From: Streptomyces macrolidinus
Lineage (GTDB): Bacteria > Actinomycetota > Actinomycetes > Streptomycetales > Streptomycetaceae
DNA: 43,904 bases
Assembly: GCF_023887685.1 (NCBI RefSeq)
Contig: NZ_JAMWMR010000041.1
Location: forward strand, 1-43,904
Direction of reading: 5' to 3'
Shown here: one piece after another, positions 1-7,767 of the stretch
How positions within the stretch are numbered: position 1 is the stretch's first letter
Layout: each line of letters starts with the position of its first letter
Position numbers and translations under genes: made by a program
Notes under the pieces: generated by a model
Seen by the model: only the letters and a program-made list of their open reading frames with translations
What the model was told of the DNA's origin: nothing
The model's database searches: none

Positions 1-36
1 GGAGAGGCAGTCGAGGTAGTACTGGGCGAAGAACAC
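1..36 (-). CDS. MBL-fold metallo-hydrolase, N-terminal 12 codons only (persulfide dioxygenase-like)
   Basis: Only the first 12 codons lie in the window, read leftward from a GTG at 36 with a good ribosome site (AAAGGAG) upstream around 43-49. The peptide starts MFFAQYYLDCLS, which I recognise from actinobacterial MBL-fold hydrolases of the ETHE1/persulfide dioxygenase type, often fused to a rhodanese. Those enzymes oxidise glutathione or protein persulfide to sulfite. The neighbouring rhodanese genes and the CsoR/CstR-type operators between them support a persulfide-handling role. Everything beyond the twelfth residue is outside the window, so the active-site HxHxDH motif cannot be checked. 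Confidence 0.65.
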   Translation of the reverse strand, partial: MFFAQYYLDCLS

Positions 37-80
37 AAGGGTCTCCTTTGCAGCCGTAGGGGGTGCGGCATCACCGTGAA

Positions 81-100
81 TAATACCCCCGGGGGTATTA
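81..100. promoter_or_regulatory. CsoR/CstR-type operator 1 (perfect palindrome)
   Basis: A perfect 20-base palindrome, TAATACCCCCGGGGGTATTA, with the 16-base core at 83-98. The ATACCC...GGGTAT form matches operators of the CsoR/RcnR/CstR repressor family, which sense Cu(I) or persulfide. It lies just upstream of the minus-strand MBL gene starting at 36, so it probably controls that gene. The regulator gene itself is not in the window. Confidence 0.75.
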
Positions 101-184
101 TTTCCTACGGTTCCGCCGATGCGCCCGGCACCACCGGGCGACCCCACGAGGTGACGCGGCCCACGACGCACAGCGGGCCCCGGA

Positions 185-200
185 ATACCGCCGGGGGTAT
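185..200. promoter_or_regulatory. CsoR/CstR-type operator 2
   Basis: ATACCGCCGGGGGTAT, the same 16-base layout as operator 1 with one arm carrying a G for C. It sits 33 bases upstream of operator 3, about three helical turns, in front of the rightward rhodanese genes. Confidence 0.7.
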
Positions 201-217
201 ATGGTGATGCGGGTAGC

Positions 218-233
218 ATACCCCCCTGGGTAT
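218..233. promoter_or_regulatory. CsoR/CstR-type operator 3
   Basis: ATACCCCCCTGGGTAT, again the CsoR-family core. A TAGCAT hexamer at 214-219 could be a -10 element for rightward transcription, so a repressor bound here would cover the start point. That promoter assignment is inference. Confidence 0.7.
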
Positions 234-249
234 CCACCGGAAGGAGCGC

Positions 250-399
250 ATGCACTCCGCGGAGACCTCGGCTGTCACGGGACCGGGCAGCCGCATCGCC
301 GCGCCGACATCCGCTCAGCAGGACCGGGGCCGGGCATCGGCCACGGCAGCCCGCCACCGGGCCCCGCATCACCCGTGTCGTAGGGAGCCGTCTCACTGA
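250..399 (+). CDS. Possible 49-residue leader-like small ORF
   Basis: An ATG at 250 follows a strong ribosome site (AAGGAG at 241-246) directly downstream of the CsoR/CstR-type operators; the frame closes at 397-399. The 49-residue peptide begins MHSAETSAVTGPGS, is rich in Ala, Arg and His and has no recognisable domain. It may be a short translated leader, a remnant of a longer gene, or chance. The good ribosome site is the main reason to list it. No function is proposed. The stretch from 400 to 485 up to the rhodanese shows nothing else. Confidence 0.3.
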   Translation: MHSAETSAVTGPGSRIAAPTSAQQDRGRASATAARHRAPHHPCRREPSH

Positions 400-485
400 C
401 GGCCCTGCCGATCAGGCCCGTGCTCGCGGTCTGATCCTGCGGACCGAGCACCCAGACCCACCACCGAGACCCCTCAAGGACCGCC

Positions 486-851
486 ATGCCGCTCTTCGCG
501 CACGCCTCCGGCCCCGCGCAGATCACCGTGACCGAAGCCCGTGACCGTGCCCAGGCGGGCGAGGCGGTGCTGCTCGACGTCCGGGAGGCCGACGAGTACG
601 CCGCGGGCCACGCGCCCGGCTCCGTCTGGCAGCCGCTCATCGCCGTCGCCGCCGGGGCCGACCTCCCCACTGCGGCCCAGGGGCGCCCGGTGCTGGCGAT
701 CTGCCGCTCGGGCAACCGCTCCCAGAAGGCCGCCGAACTCCTCGCCGCCCGCGGCGTGGACGTCTCCAACGTCTCCGGCGGAATGCGCGCCTGGGCCACG
801 GCCGAGCTGCCCGTCCACGACAACGCCGGTCACGACGGGCAGGTCATCTGA
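486..851 (+). CDS. Single-domain rhodanese (sulfurtransferase)
   Basis: A 121-residue single rhodanese domain. The family moves a sulfane sulfur from a donor to a thiol acceptor through a cysteine persulfide. The active-site loop is CRSGNRSQ around residue 77, with the catalytic Cys and the RSxxRS-like cradle intact; LLDVREADEYAAGH (about residues 28-41) is the usual upstream CH2A-type motif. The ATG at 486 is preceded by AAGGA at 476-480. It is cytosolic, with no signal peptide. It lies downstream of the CsoR/CstR operators and upstream of a second rhodanese, so it probably belongs to a persulfide-detoxification regulon. Confidence 0.9.
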   Translation: MPLFAHASGPAQITVTEARDRAQAGEAVLLDVREADEYAAGHAPGSVWQPLIAVAAGADLPTAAQGRPVLAICRSGNRSQKAAELLAARGVDVSNVSGGMRAWATAELPVHDNAGHDGQVI

Positions 852-980
852 CCGCTTCACCCGACCCCGACCCGGCCTCCGCCCCGCACTGACCCGCCCC
901 CCGACCTCCGAGTCCCGCACCTGCGGCGATTCCCCCACCAACACCGCTGCGAAACATTCACCGAAAGGAACACCCCCACC

Positions 981-1547
981 ATGGCAGCCTCACTCACCGC
1001 CGAGCAGCTCGAACCCCGCCTGGGACAGTTCACCGTCATCGACGTGCGCTCACCCGGCGAGTACGCCGGCGGACACATACCCGGCGCCCACAACATCCCG
1101 CTCGACAAGCTGCAGCGCGCCCTGCCCGACCTGCGCGCCGCCGCCGAGCGCGGCGAACTCGCCGTGGTCTGCGCCTCCGGCGCCCGCTCCCAGACCGCCT
1201 GCTCCCAGCTCGCGGCAGCCGGTATCCCCGCGTTCACCGTCGTCGGCGGCACCGCCGCGTGGGCCCAGGGCGGCCGACCGCTGGACCGACCCGCCGGCGC
1301 CCGCGCCGTATGGGCCATGGACCGTCAGGTCCGGCTCGCCGCGGGCTCCCTGGTGATTCTCGGCATGCTCGTCGACCTCGCACTGCCCGGTGCCCGCTGG
1401 GTCTCCGCCGCCGTCGGCGCCGGCCTGGTCTTCTCCGCCCTGAGCAACACCTGCGCCATGGGCAACCTCCTGGGCAAGCTCCCCTACAACCGCCCCCGCA
1501 CCGGAACCGCCGACCTCGACGACATCCTGGGCAACCTGCGGAAGTGA
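981..1547 (+). CDS. Rhodanese fused to DUF2892 membrane domain (YgaP-like)
   Basis: A 188-residue protein. Residues about 5-100 are a rhodanese domain with VIDVRSPGEYAGGHIPGA and the catalytic loop CASGARSQ. Residues about 110-165 form a two-helix DUF2892 membrane domain (SLVILGMLVDLALPG and AAVGAGLVFSALSNTC). This is the layout of E. coli YgaP, a membrane-bound sulfurtransferase. The active site should face the cytosol. The start ATG at 981 follows GAAAGGA. It lies 129 bases after the first rhodanese and is probably co-expressed with it; the linking stretch has no clear terminator. The product may pass sulfane sulfur to a membrane or export step, which is inference. Confidence 0.9.
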   Translation: MAASLTAEQLEPRLGQFTVIDVRSPGEYAGGHIPGAHNIPLDKLQRALPDLRAAAERGELAVVCASGARSQTACSQLAAAGIPAFTVVGGTAAWAQGGRPLDRPAGARAVWAMDRQVRLAAGSLVILGMLVDLALPGARWVSAAVGAGLVFSALSNTCAMGNLLGKLPYNRPRTGTADLDDILGNLRK

Positions 1548-2055
1548 CACACCCCGTACCGGACCCGGCACAACCGCCGAACACAGATGGCGGTCCGCAG
1601 CCGGGCCTCGGTGCGGGCGGGGCGGCGAAGGTGTGCCGGTGGAGTCACTCGCCCCCGAGCACTCTGGCGGAACGAGGGTGAGCAGAGCGCGTCGCACGGA
1701 CGGCCACCGCTGCCAGTCAGAGAAGGAACCTACCGGGCTGGTGTCTCTCCGGGCTCTGGGGCCCACGCGCTCGGTGCCCCAGAGGCCACCACCGCCCTGT
1801 GCCGCGCCCAAGGCGAGATCGAATGTCTCGCCGGTGTGAACCGGCAGATCAGCCGAGCTCATCGCGCTCGCCTTCCCCCTGGTCGATAAATCCTCACGGT
1901 CAGTCCGCGACCTGGCAGGTGCGACAGCGACGTGGCACTCCGGGCACTGCTCCATACGCGCCCACGATCCTTGTGCGCGGACACATCTGCCGCACAATGC
2001 CCGAGGCGACAACGCATCGGGCTGGACGAGTCCTGCGTACCTCGGAGGAGACCTC
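1548..2055. other. 508-base gap, no gene recognised
   Basis: Several short open frames exist on both strands but none has a convincing start, codon pattern or domain. On the minus strand a frame containing a CPECH zinc-ribbon-like pair (about 1900-1950) is visible without partner cysteines that would complete a known fold. I see no RNA gene. The last bases (GGAGGAG at 2044-2050) are the ribosome site of the next gene. Confidence 0.5.
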
Positions 2056-2610
2056 GTGAGTGTTGGGCTGATCAACGGCCTTCCCGGCCATCCATTCTTC
2101 GTCCACGGTGCAGTGGTACTGGTCCCACTGACAGCGTTGGCGCTCGTCGTCTGCGCACTGTGGCCTTCGGCGGCGCGTCGGCTCACCTGGGTGCTGCCGG
2201 CACTGGGGCTTGTCACTCTTGTCCTGGTGGTGCTGACCACCGAGTCCGGCGAGTGGCTGGAGGAGCGGGTGAAGGAGACCGCGCTGACGGAAGAGCACAC
2301 GGAGATGGGCTCCGATCTCACTCCTTGGGCAATCGCACTGTTCGTGATGACGATCGTGGTCTGGCTGCTCGGCCGCGCCGCCCGGCGCCGGGGCCGTGAG
2401 CACGGCGGTGCGGCCGAGAGCCCTGCCGAGGGCAGAGCGTCCGCCGTGGCTCGGCTTGTCTCTTCCGTTCCGGTGCGCGTCGCGGCGCTGGTGATCGCCC
2501 TGGCCGTGGCCGTCGGCGCCGTCATCGAGGTGTACTGGATCGGTGAGTCGGGTGCGAGGGCGGTCTGGCACGACGTTCTCTCGACAAGTGGCTCCGGCGG
2601 CAGGGAGTGA
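2056..2610 (+). CDS. DUF2231-like integral membrane protein
   Basis: A 184-residue protein starting at GTG 2056 behind GGAGGAG. Four hydrophobic segments are visible: about residues 17-37, 42-62, 88-105 and 143-163. The N-terminal GLPGHPFFVHGAVVLVPLTA resembles the HPxxVHxPI signature of DUF2231 membrane proteins, whose histidines have been suggested to bind haem or metal. A charged loop, SGEWLEERVKE, joins helices two and three. Function is not known. It stands alone, convergent with the rubrerythrin-like gene. Confidence 0.7.
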   Translation: MSVGLINGLPGHPFFVHGAVVLVPLTALALVVCALWPSAARRLTWVLPALGLVTLVLVVLTTESGEWLEERVKETALTEEHTEMGSDLTPWAIALFVMTIVVWLLGRAARRRGREHGGAAESPAEGRASAVARLVSSVPVRVAALVIALAVAVGAVIEVYWIGESGARAVWHDVLSTSGSGGRE

Positions 2611-2639
2611 CGCGGCGACAGCCGCGCCGATGCCGGCCC

Positions 2640-2668
2640 GGCCGACCGATGTCACGCATCGACCGGCC
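2640..2668. terminator. Imperfect hairpin between convergent genes
   Basis: Twelve-base arms (2640-2651 and 2657-2668, 10 of 12 pairs) around a five-base loop, located between the stop codons of two convergent genes. A shorter GCGGC/GCCGC hairpin precedes it at 2612-2625. This looks like a bidirectional terminator; there is no T-run, as is common in Streptomyces. Confidence 0.5.
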
Positions 2669-2714
2669 GGACACTCTACTTTGGGTCCAGCCGGTCTCGC
2701 GCCTCAGAGCGGAA

Positions 2715-3683
2715 TCAGTGCATCTGGTCGAGTGCCTGTTGGAACGCGGCTGCGCGCTTGGCCGCAGTGGCGGTCATCTCGCGGAAGCAGCGGGCGGCGG
2801 CGGTGTCGCCGACGGCGGTGGCACGTTTGGCGAACATCGGGTACAGGGTCGTCGCGTTGTCGTGTTCCCGGATGACGGCCTGTCGCAGGTTCGTCTTCGT
2901 CGTGCGGACCAGACCGGCCAGGACGGCTTCGCCGGCGAAGTGCTCGTGCAGCTCGACGCCGGCGGTTCCCTCGAACAGGCGGGCCAGCGCGGGGTTGCCG
3001 GTCTGTCGCGCATGAGCGGCGAAGAGCATGTACTTGGCGTGGGCGAGCGCTTCGCCGTGCATGGCGGTATCGAGGTTGGCCCTGGTGCGGGCGGCCTTCA
3101 CCTTCGGCAGACCGGCGGGCACCGACACCACGTCGGCCTTCGGCGGCGCCGGGATGGTGCCGCGGCCGGTGGTCACGACCGTGAGAGCGGTGCGGTAGGC
3201 GTCGCGGTGGCGGCCCTCGTCCGCCGCGAGCTCGGTGAACAGCCTGGCGGCCTCGAGGTCTCCGTCCTTGCGGGCCTGGTCGGCGAAACCGCGGTACATG
3301 ACCTGATGCTCGTAGGACTCACCTTCGATGGCCTGACGCAGGTTGGCCGCGTTCCCACCCACCATGCCTGCCAGGGTGGCAGCCCGACGCAGGTTCTCGT
3401 TCAGCCCGGACTGCATCGTGGTCCGGAAGAGCCTGCCGATGGCCGGGTGAGCCTCGCGGTCGGCTTGGGTACCGAGGAGGCCGTAGGAGGCATAGGCGAA
3501 TGCCTCGCCCTTCACGACGGTGGCCAGGTCGGAAACCGTCTGCGAGTGGCGAGCCCCGGCGGCGGTGTGCGCTGCCCGCTGCTGATCGGCCGGCAGGGCA
3601 GCGGCCACGGCCGTGGTCGCCTGCGAAACCGCGGTCAGCGAGCACAGACCGACCAGAAGCGTACGTATCGAGTGGCGGAACAT
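2715..3683 (-). CDS. Exported tandem rubrerythrin/ferritin-like protein
   Basis: A 322-residue protein from ATG 3683, chosen because GAAGGAGG lies just upstream and a signal peptide follows directly (MFRHSIRTLLVGLCSLTAVS, Ala-rich cleavage region near residue 28). Two copies of a four-helix ferritin-like domain follow, about residues 45-165 and 190-320. Copy 1 shows GEAFAYASYGLLG, EGESYEHQVMY and ADEGRHRDAY; copy 2 shows GEALAHAKYMLFA, VELHEHFAGEAV and IREHDNAT. These Glu/ExxH spacings are those of diiron rubrerythrin-like proteins. There is no C-terminal rubredoxin. An extracytoplasmic location is unusual for this fold and suggests iron binding or peroxide handling outside the membrane. A VIT-type iron transporter lies about 1.1 kb upstream, pointing away. 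Confidence 0.8.
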   Translation of the reverse strand: MFRHSIRTLLVGLCSLTAVSQATTAVAAALPADQQRAAHTAAGARHSQTVSDLATVVKGEAFAYASYGLLGTQADREAHPAIGRLFRTTMQSGLNENLRRAATLAGMVGGNAANLRQAIEGESYEHQVMYRGFADQARKDGDLEAARLFTELAADEGRHRDAYRTALTVVTTGRGTIPAPPKADVVSVPAGLPKVKAARTRANLDTAMHGEALAHAKYMLFAAHARQTGNPALARLFEGTAGVELHEHFAGEAVLAGLVRTTKTNLRQAVIREHDNATTLYPMFAKRATAVGDTAAARCFREMTATAAKRAAAFQQALDQMH

Positions 3684-4788
3684 GACGTCCTCCTTCAGGG
3701 CACTGCGGGTGCGAGCGCCCCTCCCATGCGACCCGCACACACATGCTTCCGCGCCTTCACTTAACCCTTCCGAGTGATTACGCACAGCCATGACGGCTCC
3801 TGCGCTGCGGGGGTCGACGACTGACAGGCCGCCATGCCGTAAGCCTCGCGGGTGGTCTGCCACCTCCGCATCGGCCGGTCACCGTCCAGCTTCCGCGGAT
3901 ACGGTTCCCGGATGAGTTCCGTCGTCGTACGCCGTCCAGGTCGGGTGGTCGGTATGCGCGGGCCGTACGAACTGCTCCGGCCTATCGGCCTCGCGGACTG
4001 ACAGGTCGATCCCAGGCGGGCGAGTAATCCGGTCTCCTCGGCGGTCACCGACGCGCCACGCGCGAACCGAGACGTGCTCGACGGCGGCTGGGCTGTCGAT
4101 GTTGCTCGGCAGGCGGGCGCGGGTGTTGGTCAGGCCGTCGTCGGATCCGACCGGCCTTGAGGACGTCGGTAACGCCCCGACGAATCACGTGGTCGTACGA
4201 CAGGAGTGGGTGGACCGACCGCCGACTGTGCCGTGTCAGCCGTTTGCCCTGCCGCCGAGGCGCGGCCTGAACCCGCAGATGCTCCAGGTCACCGCATCAA
4301 ACGGGCGTGTTCAGACGAAGTCGGGCCCGTTCGGCCCAAGTGATCGCCCTCGGCGTCCGAGCACGATAGGGGCAACCGCCGAACAGGTTGGCCAGTGGCC
4401 TGGGTACGGGAGCGGGGTGAGACGAGTATGGCGACGACCGCGGCCTGTCTGACAATTCCCGTCTGCCGCGCGACGGGAATTGTCAGACAGGCCCTAGCTA
4501 GGACGCGGTGGGTTCCGGCAAGGGAGATCCGGTGATCGCCGACTGCCTTGTGCCGGGCCCGCGGCGGGGCGCGCTGAGGACAGGCCACGACCCGACGTCG
4601 TGCTGCCCGACCTCACCTCGTACGTCACCGCCCAACCAGTTCGCGCCCCCTGCCGCACGTCCGCGCCGGGACCGCTCGCCCTTCTCCCAGGCCCACGGCA
4701 ACCGATCACGCCGTGCCCCAACAGCCGCCCCGAAGGGACGACAGGCCGGCTTCCCATCGCTACTGATTCCTGACGGCCCGATAGGAAC
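3684..4788. other. 1.1-kb gap without a recognised gene
   Basis: This stretch separates the divergent rubrerythrin-like and VIT1-type genes. Open frames on both strands (for example minus 3761-4048, plus 4099-4452) show no domain, ribosome site or expected codon pattern. The only clear structure is the 22-base inverted repeat at 4442-4493. The promoter of the rubrerythrin-like gene should lie just above 3700, but no confident -35/-10 pair is visible. The region may be decayed coding sequence. Confidence 0.5.
4442..4493. repeat. Perfect 22-base inverted repeat, 8-base loop
   Basis: Arms at 4442-4463 and 4472-4493 are perfect complements; the loop is TGCCGCGC. The outer part GGCCTGTCTGACAA is shared, with one change, with a hairpin at 27036-27055. 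The stem could be a strong terminator, a cruciform regulatory site, or a small non-autonomous mobile element end. There is no gene immediately upstream on either strand that obviously needs a terminator here. Confidence 0.85.
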
Positions 4789-5511
4789 ATGAACCCGATG
4801 ACTTTCTTCGACATGGTCAACCCCCACCAGGAAAGCCACACTGCCGGCCGGGCCGGCTGGCTGCGGGCCGCCGTACTCGGCGCCAACGACGGCCTGGTCT
4901 CCGTCGCCAGCCTGATGGTGGGCCTGGCCGCGAGCGGAGCGAGCACCTCCACCGTCGTCACCGGAGGCCTGGCAGGTCTGTCCGCCGGTGCGATGGCGAT
5001 GGCCGCCGGCGAGTACGTCTCCGTCAGCTCCCAGGTCGACGTGGAGACCGCCGACCGGGCGAAGGAGGCCCGCGAACTCGCCGAAGCCCCGGAAGCCGAA
5101 CTCGCCGAACTCACCGCCATCTACGAGGATCGGGGCGTGCCGACGGAGCTCGCCCGCCAGGTCGCCGAGGCGCTGCACGAGGCCGACCCGCTCAAAGCTC
5201 ACCTGCGCGACGAACTCGGCCACAGCGAGCACACCACGGCCAACCCTCTCCAGGCCGCCCTCGCCTCCGCCGCCAGCTTCCTCGGCGGCGGACTCGTACC
5301 GTTCCTCGGCCTGCTCGCCGGGTCCACCACCGCACGCCTGTGGCTGATCGTCGCGGTCACCCTCTGCGGCCTCGCCCTGGCAGGTGTGCTCGCCGCCCGC
5401 GCCGCCGGAACCACCATCCTGCGTCCAGCGCTGCGCGTGGTCATCGGCGGCGGGCTCGCCATGGCCATCACGGCGGCCGTCGGCCAACTCGCCCATGTGT
5501 CCGGCGTCTGA
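4789..5511 (+). CDS. VIT1/CCC1-family iron/manganese transporter
   Basis: A 240-residue membrane protein of the VIT1/CCC1 family, which moves Fe2+ or Mn2+ out of the cytosol. Hallmarks: GWLRAAVLGANDGLVSVASL (residues about 23-42), the glycine-rich second helix GGLAGLSAGAMAMAAGEYVS, a cytosolic Glu-rich loop (EARELAEAPEAELAELTAIY) that binds metal in the family, and three C-terminal helices (about 160-235). The length is usual. ATG 4789 has a weak AGGAA in front; ATG 4798 is a possible alternative. The adjacent exported ferritin-like gene suggests the two may handle exported iron, which is inference. Confidence 0.9.
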   Translation: MNPMTFFDMVNPHQESHTAGRAGWLRAAVLGANDGLVSVASLMVGLAASGASTSTVVTGGLAGLSAGAMAMAAGEYVSVSSQVDVETADRAKEARELAEAPEAELAELTAIYEDRGVPTELARQVAEALHEADPLKAHLRDELGHSEHTTANPLQAALASAASFLGGGLVPFLGLLAGSTTARLWLIVAVTLCGLALAGVLAARAAGTTILRPALRVVIGGGLAMAITAAVGQLAHVSGV

Positions 5512-5766
5512 GCACACCGTGACCGTGCCGCTGACCGGGCCCGCAGGACAACACGGCCGGTCACGACCGCTCGGCGTCATGGCCCCCTGCGGGATTCACG
5601 AGCAATCTGTCGCCAAGCGTCCTCGCCGGCTTCTGCGGCCTCGGCACGCCGTAGAGATGAGCAGTCGTCCGTCGCTCCCACCTGGCCTCGTCGCTCCACG
5701 GAGCAGAGCTGCACCAGGCGTTCTGTCCCGGAAGGTTGTGGACGGGTGACGCAGGTCTCGGCTGAC
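5512..5766. other. 255-base gap after VIT gene
   Basis: Nothing recognised on either strand. It ends at the hairpin that follows the ATPase remnant. Confidence 0.4.
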
Positions 5767-7104
5767 TCATCGGCTTCTCTCCTGACACCCGTCAGGAGAG
5801 AAGCACTCTCCACAAGGGCACCGAGCCGATCCATCACGGCTCGGAGCGGTGACCGCATCCACCGGGCGGTCCGGGGTAGCGGTCGACCTCAGGTATTCCG
5901 CTTTGCCGTGTCGTTCCAGGACACGGTAGGCGAGCAGCTTGACCGGGTCCAGCAGCAGGAACTCCAGGAAGGCCCAGCCCCAGGCCAGCCCGACCAGGCC
6001 CCAGCCGATGGGCTGCATCAGGAAGCCGGTGAGAGCGATCACGGTGGCGAGGATCTGGGTGCCGATCACGGCCGTGAGCAGGATCCAGGAGGGCCGGTAG
6101 GACCAGAACGGGCCGCGAGTGCGGGCCAGGAAGACGGTCAGGTGCCCGCTGACCGAGAGCTTGAGATAGACCAAGGTCCGCACCTGAACGTCCGTGAGCC
6201 CGAGTGGCAGGTGTGCCTGCCACACCAGCATGAACGTCGAGACCAGACCCAGCAGGCCAAGGACGACGGCGATCGCGATCACCTCGGTGAGGTCCCAGCG
6301 CTCCGGCCGGGAGGAGGGCCGTACCCGGTCATAGGCGATGGACAGGATGGCCGCGTCGTTGAGGATGGCCAAAAGGACCACTTGGATAGGCGTGACCGGG
6401 AAGAACGCGAACACCACGATCGTGAGGGTGACGAAGAGCACCACACGGATGGTCTCGGTGATCCGGTAGATCGCGTAGTTCTCCATCCGCCGGAACACCT
6501 CGCGGGACCGGCGGATGGCCTCGGTGATCGTCGACAGGCCTGGGGCCAGGAAGACGAACGATGTCTGATGCCGCGCGGGCCGCGTCGGTGGCGCCGTAGA
6601 CTGCGATCCCCGCGTCCGCACGGTGCAGGGCGGGGCCTCGTTCACCCCGTCACCGGTCATGCCGACGATGTGGCCGTGCTCCTGCAGGGCCTGGACGATG
6701 CGGTACTTGTCCTCGGGCACCACCTGCGCGAAACCGTCGGCCTCCGCCACGGTGCGCGCGAGATCCTCGCCCTCCAGCCGTTCGATCCGCCCGGCTTCCA
6801 GAACGTCGGCGCCCAGGCCCACCCGGCCGCAGATCTCCCGGGCGATCTCCGCCCGGTCGCCGGTCACCATCTTGACCCGCACGCCGAGCCGTCCGGCCTC
6901 CTCAAGCGTCTCGCGGGAGTCCTCCCGTGGCGGATCCTGGAGGCCCAGCATCCCGGTCACGCGCCATCCGCCGCCGTCGGCGCACGCGACGGCCATGGCC
7001 CGGTAGCCCCGGCTCGCGAAGCCTCGCGTCACCTCCCCCACGCGCTCCGCGACCGGACTGTCAGCCTCCGTGAGCCCGAGAACGGCCCGCACCGCCCCCT
7101 TCAT
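5767..7104 (-). pseudogene. 5'-truncated, doubly frameshifted P-type (H+-type) ATPase
   Basis: The 445-codon frame encodes only the C-terminal half of a type III P-type ATPase (plasma-membrane proton-pump type). Present: end of the N domain, the MVTGDRAEIAREI motif, FAQVVPEDKYRIVQALQ, the hinge MTGDGVNEAP, and the C-terminal membrane helices (IRVVLFVTLTIVVFAFFPVT onward). Missing: the whole N-terminal half with the phosphorylated DKTGT. Just after GDGVNEAP the frame is scrambled for about 26 residues. A lost base near 6632 and a gained base near 6557 explain it: read in the shifted frame the stretch gives LHRADAGIAVYGATDAARAA, which is the family sequence. The conserved NDAP is NEAP. The protein cannot be a working pump. 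Confidence 0.9.
5773..5804 (-). terminator. Perfect 14-base hairpin at end of ATPase remnant
   Basis: Arms GCTTCTCTCCTGAC (5773-5786) and its complement (5791-5804) around a four-base loop. It overlaps the last codons of the minus-strand ATPase remnant, so its open frame probably runs a little past the ancestral stop. Strong intrinsic-type stem without a T-run. Confidence 0.7.
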
Positions 7105-7544
7105 TCGAGAGCCCCATGCTGTGGGTGACCGGCTTTCTGGTCACCTTCACGTTCGGTGGTCTGACCGGTGTCGTCCTGGCGTCACCGCCGCTGGACTTCC
7201 ATGTCTCCGACAGTTGCTTCGTGGTGGCGCACTTCCACTACGTCGTGTTCGGCACTGTCGTCTTCGCGATGTTCGCGGGATTCCACTTCTGGTGGCCGAA
7301 GTTCACCGGCAAGATGCTCGATGAACGCCTCTCCAAGATCACCTTCTGGACGCTGTTCGTCGGCTTCCACACGACGTTCCTCGTGCAGCACTGGCTGGGC
7401 GCCGAGGGGATGCCCCGTCGCTACGTCGACTATCCGGCTGCCGACGGCTTCACGGCGCTGAACATGATCTCCACCATCGGATCGTTCCTGCTGGGGCTGT
7501 CCATGTTTCGGCTCTGGTCTGCAATCGATGGTAATGCTGTGTGA
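7102..7544 (+). pseudogene. ctaD: Fragment of cytochrome c oxidase subunit I (ctaD)
   Basis: An open stretch from about 7102 (ATG at 7116) encodes about 130 residues matching the internal C-terminal third of aa3-type oxidase subunit I: PMLWVTGFLVTFTFGGLTGV, ASPPLDFHVSDS, VVAHFHYVVFGTVVFAMFAG (haem-ligand HFH region), WWPKFTGKMLDERL and WLGAEGMPRRYVDY. The first roughly 370 residues, with the copper-B site, are missing. The match also breaks off after FLLGLSM, giving a foreign tail before the stop. It begins where the ATPase remnant on the other strand ends, so this is a rearrangement scar rather than a gene. Confidence 0.88.
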
Positions 7545-7573
7545 TGATCACTGGAGGAGGACGCGACGGCTGA

Positions 7574-7755
7574 GGAGGGAGGAGCCCCGCCGGGCAGGAC
7601 ACCCGTTTCGACCACCTCGGCGTCGAGGTCGAGTCCACCGACCAGGTCACCGCCACCACCAGCCGACCGAACGCCGCTGAGCGCGTCCTCGGCGGAGACG
7701 CCCGCTCACAAATCCGGGGCGAACGCGGCGTCTCACCGGCCGGTCCAGCCCTCTG
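7574..7755 (+). pseudogene. Probable fragment of VOC-family protein (CadI/ArsI-like)
   Basis: A short open frame contains FDHLGVEVESTDQVTATTSR (codons at about 7607-7666), which resembles the central HLGVEVxSTxEV motif of CadI/ArsI glyoxalase-fold proteins induced by cadmium or arsenic. The sequence before and after does not match, there is no start codon with a ribosome site, and the conserved CC motif of ArsI is absent. It is the third gene fragment in this 2-kb stretch. Identification rests on one motif. Confidence 0.45.
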
Positions 7756-7767
7756 ACGGAACGGCCT

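Noticed and set aside
201..383. 60-codon frame starting in the operator region
   Set aside because: Start lies between operators, without a ribosome site; the ORF at 250 has the only good site.
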